Shown here in pieces: positions 7,121-15,715 of a stretch of 20,234 nucleotides of DNA; position 1 is the stretch's first letter; every line of letters begins with the position of its first letter. The position numbers and the translations under genes are program-made. The notes below the pieces were generated by a model. The model was given only the letters and a program-made list of their open reading frames with translations. It ran no database searches and was not told the DNA's origin. Source of the stretch: Enterococcus_G camelliae (GTDB taxonomy: Bacteria; Bacillota; Bacilli; Lactobacillales; Enterococcaceae); NCBI RefSeq assembly GCF_042685105.1, contig NZ_JBHUMO010000062.1, forward strand, positions 1 through 20,234, given 5' to 3'.

Positions 7121-7152
7121 TCGAAAAAAATAATATTAATATCAATATTTTG

Positions 7153-7182
7153 TTGACTCTCTTTTTTTATTAGGTTTAAAAT
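7153..7182 (+). promoter_or_regulatory. Promoter of the purCSQLFMNHD operon
   Basis: The -35 TTGACT (7153-7158) and the -10 TAAAAT (7177-7182) are 18 bases apart; TTAAAA one base earlier gives 17. The start would be near 7188, with a leader of about 35 bases. No riboswitch fits in this leader, so control here should come from PurR alone. Confidence 0.72.
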
Positions 7183-7222
7183 GAAGCAAAGCAACAAGCC
7201 AAAAAAATAGATGAGGTGAACC

Positions 7223-7945
7223 ATGAAGACGCGTGAAGTGATCTACGAGGGGAAAGCAAAGAAAATGTATCGGACTGATGATGAAAATGTTCTTTTTGTT
7301 GAATATTTGGATCAGGTGACAGCTTTAAATGGAGCAAGAAAAGATGAAATGATTGGCAAAGCAGAATTGAATAATGGCATTTCATCATTTATTTTTGCGT
7401 GGTTACAAAAGCAAAAAATTGAGAGTCATTTTCTATCAAAAGAAGGAAAAACCGAACAATTAGTCAAAAAGCTTGAAATGATTCCACTCGAAATTGTTTT
7501 AAGAAATGTTGCGGCAGGGAGTTTTTCCAAACGCTTTGGCATTGCTCAAGGTACCGCGATAGCAAATCCGATTATCGAATTTTATTATAAAGCGGACGAG
7601 CTAGATGACCCATTCATTAACGATGATCATGTTCACTATTTTTCAATTGCTACGAAGGAAGAGTTGGCGACAATTCGTCAAATGACGCTAGCAATTAATG
7701 AAAAACTACAAGAATTATTTGATTTAGCAGATTTAAAATTAGTTGATTTCAAAATTGAAGTTGGTCGCACCTCTGAAGGCACCATTGTTTTAGCGGATGA
7801 AATTTCACCTGACACTTGCCGATTGTGGGACAAAAAAACAAATGAATCGCTGGACAAAGATGTTTACCGTAAAAAAACAGGTGACTTATTGGCTGTTTAT
7901 CGAGAAGTGGCAAAGAGACTAGCAACGATACAGGAGGATAAATAA
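7223..7945 (+). CDS. purC: Phosphoribosylaminoimidazole-succinocarboxamide (SAICAR) synthase
   Basis: PurC joins aspartate to CAIR with ATP, making SAICAR for PurB. The 240-residue length is standard. Family motifs are YEGKAKKMYRTDD near the N-terminus (ATP-binding strand turn), EIVLRNVAAGSFSKRFG around residues 89-106, VDFKIEVGR near residue 174 and ADEISPDTCRLWD near residue 192. GAGGTG upstream (7213-7218) supports the ATG at 7223. It is the first gene of the second purine unit. The next start is one base after its stop, and the purS ribosome binding site AGGAGG lies inside its last codons. Confidence 0.97.
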   Translation: MKTREVIYEGKAKKMYRTDDENVLFVEYLDQVTALNGARKDEMIGKAELNNGISSFIFAWLQKQKIESHFLSKEGKTEQLVKKLEMIPLEIVLRNVAAGSFSKRFGIAQGTAIANPIIEFYYKADELDDPFINDDHVHYFSIATKEELATIRQMTLAINEKLQELFDLADLKLVDFKIEVGRTSEGTIVLADEISPDTCRLWDKKTNESLDKDVYRKKTGDLLAVYREVAKRLATIQEDK

Positions 7946-7946
7946 A

Positions 7947-8204
7947 ATGGCAATCGCAAAAGTAGTTGTAATGTACAAGGAATCAATTTTAGACCCTCAA
8001 GGTGAAGCGGTGAAAAGTGCATTGCTTCGATTGGGTCATGATGAAGTCAAAGAAGTTCGTATGGGAAAATACTTTGAAATCCAACTGAACGAATCGGAAA
8101 ACGTCGAAGCAGCAATTGAAAAAATGTGTCAGGAATTATTGGCGAATGTGACCATGGAAAGCTATCAATATGAAATTTTTACGGAAGATGAGGTGCAAAA
8201 ATGA
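7947..8204 (+). CDS. purS: FGAM synthase subunit PurS
   Basis: PurS is the small subunit that bridges PurQ and PurL in the three-part FGAM synthase of Gram-positive bacteria. The 85-residue protein reads AKVVVMYKESILDPQGEAVK at its start, which is the conserved first strand and loop of the family, and RMGKYFEIQL in its centre. AGGAGG (7932-7937) lies nine bases before the ATG. Its stop overlaps the purQ start (ATGA), as expected for subunits needed in fixed ratio. Confidence 0.95.
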   Translation: MAIAKVVVMYKESILDPQGEAVKSALLRLGHDEVKEVRMGKYFEIQLNESENVEAAIEKMCQELLANVTMESYQYEIFTEDEVQK

Positions 8205-8884
8205 AATTCGCAGTCATCGTTTTTCCGGGTTCAAACTGTGACCGTGACATGATTTGGGCTGTGAATCTTTTTGACGGTATGGAAGCAGAAGGTGTGCGTC
8301 ATGATGAACAATCATTGGATGGTTACGATGGTGTCTTACTTCCGGGAGGTTTCTCCTATGGTGATTATTTACGATGTGGGGCAATTGCCCGCTTTGCGCC
8401 AATTATGTCAGAAGTTGTGCGCTTTGCCGAAGAAGGAAAGCCAGTTTTTGGAACCTGTAATGGATTTCAAATGTTAACGGAACTGGGCTTGTTACCCGGG
8501 GGATTACGTAAAAACCAATCATTAAAATTTATTAGTAAGGTTGTTCCTTTAATCGTTGAAAACAATCAAAGTCCATTTACGACCAACTACGAAGAAAATC
8601 AAGAGATTGCCATTCCTATTGCCCATGGAGAAGGAAATTATTTTTGCGACAATGACACGCTGGCTGAACTTGAAGCAAACAAGCAAATCTTGTTCCGGTA
8701 TGCCGATAATGTGAATGGTAGCATTGCCAACATTGCTGGTATTAGCAATCGGAAAGGAAACGTCGTAGGAATGATGCCCCATCCAGAACGAGCAGTTGAG
8801 AGCGTATTAGGAACAACGGATGGTCGGCCATTTTTTGAATCCATTCTGACCAATTTTGCAAAGGAGAGCGGACATGTCCAATAA
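8201..8884 (+). CDS. purQ: FGAM synthase glutaminase subunit PurQ
   Basis: PurQ is a class I glutamine amidotransferase that releases ammonia from glutamine for PurL. The 227-residue protein has the catalytic triad in the expected places. Cys86 is in FGTCNGFQM, and His194 and Glu196 are in MMPHPERAVE. LLPGGFSYGDYLRCG near residues 47-60 is the oxyanion-strand region. The start overlaps purS by four bases. Its 3' end carries AAGGAG (8861-8866) for purL and overlaps that gene by 11 bases. Confidence 0.97.
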   Translation: MKFAVIVFPGSNCDRDMIWAVNLFDGMEAEGVRHDEQSLDGYDGVLLPGGFSYGDYLRCGAIARFAPIMSEVVRFAEEGKPVFGTCNGFQMLTELGLLPGGLRKNQSLKFISKVVPLIVENNQSPFTTNYEENQEIAIPIAHGEGNYFCDNDTLAELEANKQILFRYADNVNGSIANIAGISNRKGNVVGMMPHPERAVESVLGTTDGRPFFESILTNFAKESGHVQ

Positions 8885-11096
8885 TACAAGCTTTGAACCC
8901 ACTTCAGATGAAATTCAACTGAAGAAAATCTATCGAGAATGGGGTTTAACAGATCAGGAATACACCAAAATTGTCGAGATACTAAAGCGAAAACCCAATT
9001 ATACAGAAACTGGCTTGTTCGCAGTGATGTGGAGTGAGCATTGTTCCTACAAAAATTCAAAACCTGTTTTAAAAACCTTTCCTACGAGTGGCCCCCATGT
9101 GTTGCAAGGACCTGGGGAAGGTGCAGGAATTGTGGATATTGGTGATGGTTTGGCTGTCGTGTTTAAAGCAGAAAGCCACAACCATCCTTCAGCTGTGGAG
9201 CCTTATGAAGGTGCTGCGACAGGGGTTGGTGGCATTATTCGTGACATTTTTAGTATGGGCGCAAGACCAATTGCGATGTTGGATTCTTTGCGATTTGGCG
9301 AATTGACCAATCCACGAACAAAATATTTATTTGAACAAATTGTAGCTGGTATCGGTGGTTACGGGAATTGTATCGGCATTCCAACTGTGGGTGGCGAAAT
9401 TTCGTTTGATGCTTGTTATGAAGGAAACCCATTAGTCAATGCGATGTGTGTCGGTATTATTGAACATCGCCATATTCAAAAGGGACAAGCCAAGGGTGTT
9501 GGTAATCCTATTTTTTATGTCGGTGCAAAAACAGGACGCGACGGCATTCATGGAGCAACGTTTGCTTCCGAAGAATTTGAGGATGAAAAAGAACAAAAAC
9601 GTTCGGCTGTCCAAGTGGGTGATTCCTTCATGGAAAAACTTTTATTGGAAGCATGTTTGGAGTTAATTATTGAGCATCCAGAAGCGATTGTTGGTATTCA
9701 AGATATGGGAGCAGCTGGTTTGGTTTCCTCCAGTTCAGAAATGGCTTCTAAGGCTGGTTCAGGGTTACAACTAAACTTGGATGATGTACCCCAACGTGAA
9801 ACGAATATGACACCTTATGAAATGATGCTTTCTGAATCTCAAGAACGTATGTTAATCTGTGTAAAAAAAGGTCATGAAAAAACGGTCTACGATTTGTTTG
9901 CAAAATATGAACTGGATGCGGTAGATATCGGAACAGTGACTGATGATGGGCAGTATCGTTTGTACCACAAAGGCGAGTTAGTTGCGGACCTTCCTGTGGA
10001 TGCCTTGGCTAGTGAAGCTCCTGTATATTACAAAGAACAAGCTATCCCAGAAAGATTGGCAGAATTTGCGGCAATGGAACCATTTCAACCAGTTGTTTCA
10101 TCCGTAAAAGAAACTTTGTATGAACTACTCAGCCAACCGACCATTGCGTCGAAAAAATCAGTTTATGAAACGTATGATTCACAAGTGCTTACAAATACCG
10201 TTGTCAGACCAGGAAGTGATGCGGCGGTTGTCCGTATTAAAGGGACTAAAAAGGCATTAGCTATGACGACAGATTGCAATGCCCGTTATATCTATCTTGA
10301 TCCAGAGGTAGGTGGACAGATTGCTGTTGCAGAAGCTGCAAGAAATATTGTTGCAAGTGGTGGTCAACCATTGGCGATTACCGACTGTTTAAACTATGGC
10401 TCGCCTGAAAAACCAGATGTATTTTGGGAATTGGCGCAATCGGCAAACGGGATTTCTAAAGCGTGTCTGGCATTAAATACGCCAGTGATATCAGGAAATG
10501 TTTCTTTGTACAATGAAACAAATGGCCAAGCTATTTATCCGACGCCAATGATTGGGATGGTCGGACTGATTGAGGACGTTCAACAAGTCACAACTCAATT
10601 TTTCAAACAAGCGGAAGACGCCATTTACGTTGTTGGTACAACCAAAGATGATTTTGCTGGGAGCGAAATTCAAAAAATGCAAACAGGACAAATTGCTGGC
10701 ACCATCGCCTTTTCTTTAGAAGAAGAACAAGCAAATCAACGACTGGTATTACAAGCCATCAAAGCTGGACTGATTCAAAGTGCGCATGACTGTTCTGAAG
10801 GCGGCTTGTTAGTTGCTTTAGCAGAAGCCACTTTCGAAAAGAACTTAGGCTTTTCTATTGATTGGAAAGGCACCAAAGCACAATTGTTCTCAGAATCGCA
10901 ATCCCGTTTTGTTTTAAGCGTATCTGCAGAAAATAGAAGTCAATTTGAAGAACAATTTGGCTCTAATGCAACTTTCTTGGGTACTGTGACTGAAGAACCT
11001 GTTTACAAAATTCAATGTGGAGCGGAACAACTAACGATTGATGGAGTGGAAGCAAAACGATTATGGGAGGATGCTATTCCATGCCTTATGAAATAA
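8874..11096 (+). CDS. purL: FGAM synthase large subunit PurL (small-PurL type)
   Basis: PurL uses ATP and ammonia delivered by PurQ to convert FGAR to FGAM. The protein is 740 residues, the short form that works with separate PurS and PurQ, unlike the roughly 1300-residue single-chain PurL of enterobacteria. WSEHCSYKNS (His56) and AESHNHPSAVEPYEGAATGV carry the active-site and ATP/Mg residues of the first half; VRPGSDAAVVRI and DCSEGGLLVALAE mark the second. The ATG at 8874 is chosen over an upstream TTG (8856) because AAGGAG lies seven bases before it. It overlaps purQ by 11 bases and purF by 16. Confidence 0.96.
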   Translation: MSNNTSFEPTSDEIQLKKIYREWGLTDQEYTKIVEILKRKPNYTETGLFAVMWSEHCSYKNSKPVLKTFPTSGPHVLQGPGEGAGIVDIGDGLAVVFKAESHNHPSAVEPYEGAATGVGGIIRDIFSMGARPIAMLDSLRFGELTNPRTKYLFEQIVAGIGGYGNCIGIPTVGGEISFDACYEGNPLVNAMCVGIIEHRHIQKGQAKGVGNPIFYVGAKTGRDGIHGATFASEEFEDEKEQKRSAVQVGDSFMEKLLLEACLELIIEHPEAIVGIQDMGAAGLVSSSSEMASKAGSGLQLNLDDVPQRETNMTPYEMMLSESQERMLICVKKGHEKTVYDLFAKYELDAVDIGTVTDDGQYRLYHKGELVADLPVDALASEAPVYYKEQAIPERLAEFAAMEPFQPVVSSVKETLYELLSQPTIASKKSVYETYDSQVLTNTVVRPGSDAAVVRIKGTKKALAMTTDCNARYIYLDPEVGGQIAVAEAARNIVASGGQPLAITDCLNYGSPEKPDVFWELAQSANGISKACLALNTPVISGNVSLYNETNGQAIYPTPMIGMVGLIEDVQQVTTQFFKQAEDAIYVVGTTKDDFAGSEIQKMQTGQIAGTIAFSLEEEQANQRLVLQAIKAGLIQSAHDCSEGGLLVALAEATFEKNLGFSIDWKGTKAQLFSESQSRFVLSVSAENRSQFEEQFGSNATFLGTVTEEPVYKIQCGAEQLTIDGVEAKRLWEDAIPCLMK

Positions 11097-12547
11097 AAAG
11101 TCTAAACGAAGAATGTGGTATTTTTGGTGTCTGGAATTGTGAAGAAGCATCTAGGCTGACTTATTTTGGCCTCCATGCGCTTCAACATCGAGGACAAGAA
11201 GGAGCTGGTATTGTTGCGAGAGGTTCCCATGAACTATTGGGTCACCGTGACTTAGGCTTGTTGTCCGATGTTTTCTCGAATGAAGCAATTCTTGATAGAT
11301 TAGAAGGCAATGCTGCAATCGGTCACGTTCGTTACGCTACGGCCGGAAGAAGAAACTTAGCAAATATCCAACCCTTTCTTTTTCAATTTGATGATGAACA
11401 AATTGCATTAGCTCATAATGGTAATTTAACCAATGCGAAAAGCTTGCGTCGCTCATTAGAAGGAGAAGGAGCTATTTTCCATTCCAGTTCGGATACGGAG
11501 ATTTTGATGCATTTGATTCGTCGGAGTACAAAAGCAACATTGAAAGAAAAAATAATGGAATCATTGAATACGGTAAAAGGAGGCTTTGCCTATCTTTTGT
11601 TGACGAATGATGCAATGATTGCTGCACTTGATCCGAATGGGTTTCGGCCACTTGCTATTGGACAATTAAAAAATGGGGGCTATGTGGTTGCCTCAGAAAC
11701 CTGTGCATTGGATACGATTGGTGCTACCTTCGTGCGGGATGTGAATCCTGGGGAGTTAGTCTGGATTTCAGATGAAGGAATGGAGATTATTCAGTACACG
11801 ACGGATACGCAGCTCTCGATTTGTTCAATGGAATTTATTTATTTTGCACGACCTGATTCAAATATTTACGGTGTAAACGTCCATACAGCGAGAAAAAACA
11901 TGGGAAGAAGACTTGCTCAAGAAGCACCGGTTGAGGCCGATATTGTTGTCGGTGTACCAAACTCTTCTTTATCTGCTGCCAGTGGTTACGCAGAGGAGGC
12001 CAAAATTCCATATGAGTTAGGTCTTATCAAAAATCAATATGTTGCCCGAACCTTTATTCAGCCAACTCAAGAATTACGGGAACAAGGTGTGCGGATGAAA
12101 CTTTCGGCAGTCAGAAAGGTCGTTGAAGGAAAACGGGTAATTTTAGTTGACGACTCGATTGTGAGAGGGACAACCAGCCAAAGAATTGTTAATTTGCTAA
12201 AAGAAGCTGGAGCGACGGAAGTTCATTTGAGAATTGGCTCACCAGCTTTAAAATTCCCATGCTTTTATGGTATTGACATCCAAACTAGAAAGGAATTGAT
12301 TGCAGCAAATCACACTCAAGAAAAAATGCGTCAGATTATTGGGGCGGACTCTTTGGAATTTTTGAGTGAGCAAGGTGTAATCGATTCGATTGGTCTACCT
12401 TTTGATGCACCTTACACGGGTCTTTGTATGGCTTACTTTAATGGTGATTATCCTACGCCATTGTACGATTATGAAGCTGAGTATTTCGCATCTTTACAAA
12501 GAGAAAAAGAACAAGAAACAACGGAGCAAAAGGAGGTCTTCAGGTGA
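11081..12547 (+). CDS. purF: Amidophosphoribosyltransferase (first step of IMP synthesis)
   Basis: PurF transfers ammonia from glutamine to PRPP, the committed step of the pathway. The ATG at 11081 gives an 11-residue propeptide (MPYEIKSLNEE) before Cys12, the N-terminal nucleophile after cleavage, the same length as in B. subtilis. GHVRYATAG and AHNGNLTN belong to the glutaminase domain. VILVDDSIVRGTTS is the PRPP loop. Of the four cysteines that hold the [4Fe-4S] cluster in B. subtilis PurF, three are kept at precursor positions 248 (ICSME), 394 (FPCFYG) and 449 (LCMAY); the fourth is Tyr452. The 488-residue protein ends in a charged, probably loose tail. GGGAGG (11065-11070) serves as ribosome binding site inside purL. 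The stop overlaps the purM start (GTGA). Confidence 0.96.
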   Translation: MPYEIKSLNEECGIFGVWNCEEASRLTYFGLHALQHRGQEGAGIVARGSHELLGHRDLGLLSDVFSNEAILDRLEGNAAIGHVRYATAGRRNLANIQPFLFQFDDEQIALAHNGNLTNAKSLRRSLEGEGAIFHSSSDTEILMHLIRRSTKATLKEKIMESLNTVKGGFAYLLLTNDAMIAALDPNGFRPLAIGQLKNGGYVVASETCALDTIGATFVRDVNPGELVWISDEGMEIIQYTTDTQLSICSMEFIYFARPDSNIYGVNVHTARKNMGRRLAQEAPVEADIVVGVPNSSLSAASGYAEEAKIPYELGLIKNQYVARTFIQPTQELREQGVRMKLSAVRKVVEGKRVILVDDSIVRGTTSQRIVNLLKEAGATEVHLRIGSPALKFPCFYGIDIQTRKELIAANHTQEKMRQIIGADSLEFLSEQGVIDSIGLPFDAPYTGLCMAYFNGDYPTPLYDYEAEYFASLQREKEQETTEQKEVFR

Positions 12548-13590
12548 GTAACCCTTATCAAAAAGCTGGTGTGGATGTAAAAGCTGGCTACCAAGCCGTT
12601 GAAAGAATGAAAAAACACGTGAAACGGACTGCAAACAAGGGCGTTATGGGTACCTTAGGCGGATTTGGTGGCTTGTTTGATTTGTCAGCTTACCAAGTGA
12701 AGCAACCGGTTTTGGTTTCTGGAACAGATGGCGTTGGCACAAAGTTACTGTTAGCCCAACAGTTACAAAAGCATGACACCATTGGCATTGATTGTGTGGC
12801 TATGTGTGTGAATGATGTACTTGCACAAGGAGCCAAACCACTGTTGTTTCTCGATTATATTGCCACAGGAAAGTTAGATCCAAGTGTTGTGGAACAGATT
12901 GTGGCTGGTGTAGCAGAAGGTTGCGTTCAAGCGGGATCGGCGTTGGTTGGTGGGGAAACAGCTGAAATGCCAGGACTGTATACACCCGAAGAATATGATT
13001 TGGCTGGTTTTACAGTAGGTGTTGCGGAAAAAGACCAGCTAATTGATTCGGCTTCCATTCAAGAAGGAGACGTGTTACTTGGTTTGCCATCTTCTGGTAT
13101 TCATTCCAATGGGTTTTCATTGGTAAGAAAGCTTTTCTTTGAAGAACACGCGTTTTCCTTGGATGCCCAAATCAGTGAATATGGGATTGATCACCTGGGT
13201 TCGGTCTTATTAACGCCAACCAAAATCTATGTAAAGGATGTTTTACCTTTAATCGAAGCTCACTTGATTCAAGGTATTTCCCATATAACCGGTGGTGGTT
13301 TTTATGAAAATATTCCACGAATGCTACCAGAGGATTTGCAAGCTGACATCCAACTAGGATCATGGCCAGTCTTACCAATTTTCTCTTGCATGCAGGAATT
13401 AGGCGGATATTCTACACAAGATATGTTTGGTATTTTTAACATGGGCATTGGGATGATTTTAGCGATTCGCAAAGAAAATTTCGCAGCTGTCACCAAACAA
13501 CTGTTTTCGACGAACACGCCCTTTTATCATATTGGGCAAGTGAAAAAGAAAACAGCTGAACAGGTTGTTTTAAAAGGAGAGACGGAATGA
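12544..13590 (+). CDS. purM: AIR synthase (phosphoribosylformylglycinamidine cyclo-ligase)
   Basis: PurM closes the imidazole ring of FGAM with ATP to give AIR. The 348-residue protein shows the family motifs SGTDGVGTKLLLA near residue 60, ALVGGETAEMPGLY near residue 135 and LPSSGIHSNGFSLVRK near residue 180. The HITGGGFYENIPRMLP motif is in the C-terminal half. The start is GTG at 12544 with AAGGAGG (12530-12536) seven bases upstream. It overlaps purF by four bases and its TGA overlaps the purN ATG. Confidence 0.96.
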   Translation: MSNPYQKAGVDVKAGYQAVERMKKHVKRTANKGVMGTLGGFGGLFDLSAYQVKQPVLVSGTDGVGTKLLLAQQLQKHDTIGIDCVAMCVNDVLAQGAKPLLFLDYIATGKLDPSVVEQIVAGVAEGCVQAGSALVGGETAEMPGLYTPEEYDLAGFTVGVAEKDQLIDSASIQEGDVLLGLPSSGIHSNGFSLVRKLFFEEHAFSLDAQISEYGIDHLGSVLLTPTKIYVKDVLPLIEAHLIQGISHITGGGFYENIPRMLPEDLQADIQLGSWPVLPIFSCMQELGGYSTQDMFGIFNMGIGMILAIRKENFAAVTKQLFSTNTPFYHIGQVKKKTAEQVVLKGETE

Positions 13591-14180
13591 AGTTAGCCGT
13601 ATTTGCCTCGGGATTTGGTTCAAATTTTTCTGCTTTATTGGAAGCAGAGAAGCAGAAAAAATTATCAGCTGAAATTGCATTATTAATTTGCGATCAGCCA
13701 AAAGCCAAAGTAATCGAACGAGCTGTCAATGAATCGATTCCTTACTATTGTCTTTCGCCTAAGGATTTTCCTAGTAAAGCGCATTTTGAAAAACAGCTTG
13801 TACAAATTTTGGAGGAGCATGAAATTGATTTGATTGTACTAGCGGGGTATATGCGTCTGATTGGTAGTACCCTACTCGAACCATATCGCAACCGCATCAT
13901 TAATATCCATCCATCACTTTTACCAGCCTTTCCAGGAAGAACGAGTATTGCGGATGCCTACTACGCAAATGTAACAGAAAGTGGCGTGACCATTCACTAT
14001 ATTGACGAGGGCATTGATACCGGCCCGATTATTTATCAAGAAGTGGTGGCAAAAAAGCCAGATGATACGTTAGAAGCATTTGAATCCCGCATTCATTCAG
14101 TGGAGCATGCAATTTACCCAACAGTGCTTGAAAAAATCATTCAAGAAGGAGAAACCAATGAAAAAACGAGCGTTAATTAG
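13587..14180 (+). CDS. purN: Glycinamide ribonucleotide formyltransferase
   Basis: PurN moves a formyl group from 10-formyl-tetrahydrofolate to GAR, giving FGAR. The 197-residue protein has the three catalytic residues at the same numbers as in E. coli: Asn106 and His108 in NIHPSLLPAFPG, and Asp144 in GIDTGPII. The N-terminal VFASGFGSNFSAL forms the GAR phosphate loop. AAGGAGA in the end of purM serves as ribosome binding site. No formate-dependent purT is seen in the window, so this folate-dependent enzyme carries the step here. Its last 23 bases overlap purH. Confidence 0.96.
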   Translation: MKLAVFASGFGSNFSALLEAEKQKKLSAEIALLICDQPKAKVIERAVNESIPYYCLSPKDFPSKAHFEKQLVQILEEHEIDLIVLAGYMRLIGSTLLEPYRNRIINIHPSLLPAFPGRTSIADAYYANVTESGVTIHYIDEGIDTGPIIYQEVVAKKPDDTLEAFESRIHSVEHAIYPTVLEKIIQEGETNEKTSVN

Positions 14181-15705
14181 TGTTTCCGATAAAACCGGCA
14201 TAGTCACCTTTGCAAAAGATTTAGTAAAACACAACTATGAAATTATTTCTACGGGAGGAACCAAGCAAACTTTAGATGACGCAGGAATTCCCACACTTTC
14301 AATCGAAGAAGTTACCGGCTTCCCAGAAATTTTAGATGGCCGTGTAAAGACCTTGCATCCGATGATTCATGGGGGACTTTTGGCGAAGATGACGAATCCA
14401 GCGCATGTAGACACACTAAAAAAATTCGAAATTCAGCCAATCTCATTTGTGGTAGTTAATTTGTATCCTTTTAAAGAAACGATTCAAAAGCCAGGAATTA
14501 CAGAAGATGAGGCAATTGAACAGATCGATATTGGTGGTCCGAGTATGTTGCGATCTTCAGCTAAAAATTTTGCATCTGTCACCGTTGTTGTCGATAAAGA
14601 CGATTATCCAAAACTCGCTGAGGAATTGGATACTTACGGCGAGACGCAATTATCTACTAGAAAAAAACTTGCACTTAAAGTTTTCCAACATACCGCAGCA
14701 TATGATGCACGAATTGCCGATTATTTAGCTGAACATACTGAGAAAAATCCGTTTCCTGATGAGTTATTGCTACAATATGAGAAAAAACAAGTGCTACGCT
14801 ATGGAGAAAATCCACATCAGCAAGCAGCTTTTTACGTTCAAAATCCAGCTCCTGCCGGAACAATTGCCAGCACAAAACAACTTCACGGCAAAGAATTATC
14901 CTATAATAATATTCGTGACACCGATGCGGCGATGACGATTTTAGCGGAGTATAGCCGACCAACCATCGTTGCAGTGAAACATATGAATCCCTGTGGAATT
15001 GGTACGGGAACGACGATTGAAGAAGCATTTGATGCAGCGTATGCAGCAGATCCAGTGTCCATTTTCGGTGGAATCATTGCAAGTAATCAAAAAATTACCT
15101 TACCTGTTGCTGAACGAATGGCCAAAATGTTTTTAGAAGTGATTGTGGCACCTGAATATGATGAAGATGCACGGCAAGTATTAGAGAAAAAGAAAAATAT
15201 TCGCCTGCTTTTGACGACAAAACCAACTACCGAACCAAATGATGCATGGACTTCCGTTTCAGTCGGTGGGGGCTTACTTATTCAAGGCCAGGATAATCTT
15301 GTAGAAGATGTGAAAACTTGGCAAGTCGTAACTAAGCGCAAACCAACAGTTGAGGAGCTACAAGCATTGGAATTTGCTTGGAAAGCCGTCAAACATGTAA
15401 AATCGAATGCCATTGTCTTGGCGAATGCTACGCAAACTGTCGGTATTGGTGCAGGTCAAATGAATCGAGTAGGGTCAGTGGAGATTGCACTTAACCAAGC
15501 TGAAAAAAATGAAGCATTAACGGGAGCTGTCTTAGCAAGTGATGCGTTCTTCCCGATGTCTGATAGTGTAGAACTCGCTGCCAAACATGGGATAAAAGCG
15601 ATTATCCAGCCAGGTGGAAGCATTAAAGATCAAGAATCAATTGAGATGGCAGATCAGTATGACATAGCCATGATCTTTACGAATGTCCGACATTTTCGTC
15701 ATTAA
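14158..15705 (+). CDS. purH: AICAR transformylase / IMP cyclohydrolase
   Basis: PurH performs the last two steps to IMP. The N-terminal MGS-like domain (ISVSDKTGI, then STGGTKQTL and DGRVKTLHP) is the cyclohydrolase. The C-terminal part (RYGENPHQQAAFY, VKHMNPCGIGTG with the Lys-His pair, FFPMSDSVELAAKHGI) is the AICAR formyltransferase. The 515-residue length is normal. The ATG at 14158 has AAGGAG seven bases upstream (14146-14151); a longer in-frame extension to 14080 lies inside purN and lacks family similarity. The 23-base overlap with purN couples the two folate-dependent enzymes. Confidence 0.97.
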   Translation: MKKRALISVSDKTGIVTFAKDLVKHNYEIISTGGTKQTLDDAGIPTLSIEEVTGFPEILDGRVKTLHPMIHGGLLAKMTNPAHVDTLKKFEIQPISFVVVNLYPFKETIQKPGITEDEAIEQIDIGGPSMLRSSAKNFASVTVVVDKDDYPKLAEELDTYGETQLSTRKKLALKVFQHTAAYDARIADYLAEHTEKNPFPDELLLQYEKKQVLRYGENPHQQAAFYVQNPAPAGTIASTKQLHGKELSYNNIRDTDAAMTILAEYSRPTIVAVKHMNPCGIGTGTTIEEAFDAAYAADPVSIFGGIIASNQKITLPVAERMAKMFLEVIVAPEYDEDARQVLEKKKNIRLLLTTKPTTEPNDAWTSVSVGGGLLIQGQDNLVEDVKTWQVVTKRKPTVEELQALEFAWKAVKHVKSNAIVLANATQTVGIGAGQMNRVGSVEIALNQAEKNEALTGAVLASDAFFPMSDSVELAAKHGIKAIIQPGGSIKDQESIEMADQYDIAMIFTNVRHFRH

Positions 15706-15715
15706 GGAGAGCAGA

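Noticed and set aside
7064..7126. Additional PurBoxes at CGAA 7068 and 7122 (B. subtilis-style paired boxes)
   Set aside because: They lack the flanking match, do not form an inverted pair with the usual spacing, and do not keep the 41-base distance to a -35 box.
8856..8873. Earlier starts for purL (8856), purF (11063), purH (14080) and purD (15683)
   Set aside because: Each extension lies in another gene's frame, while the later ATG has a well-placed ribosome binding site; for purF the later start also gives the 11-residue propeptide.
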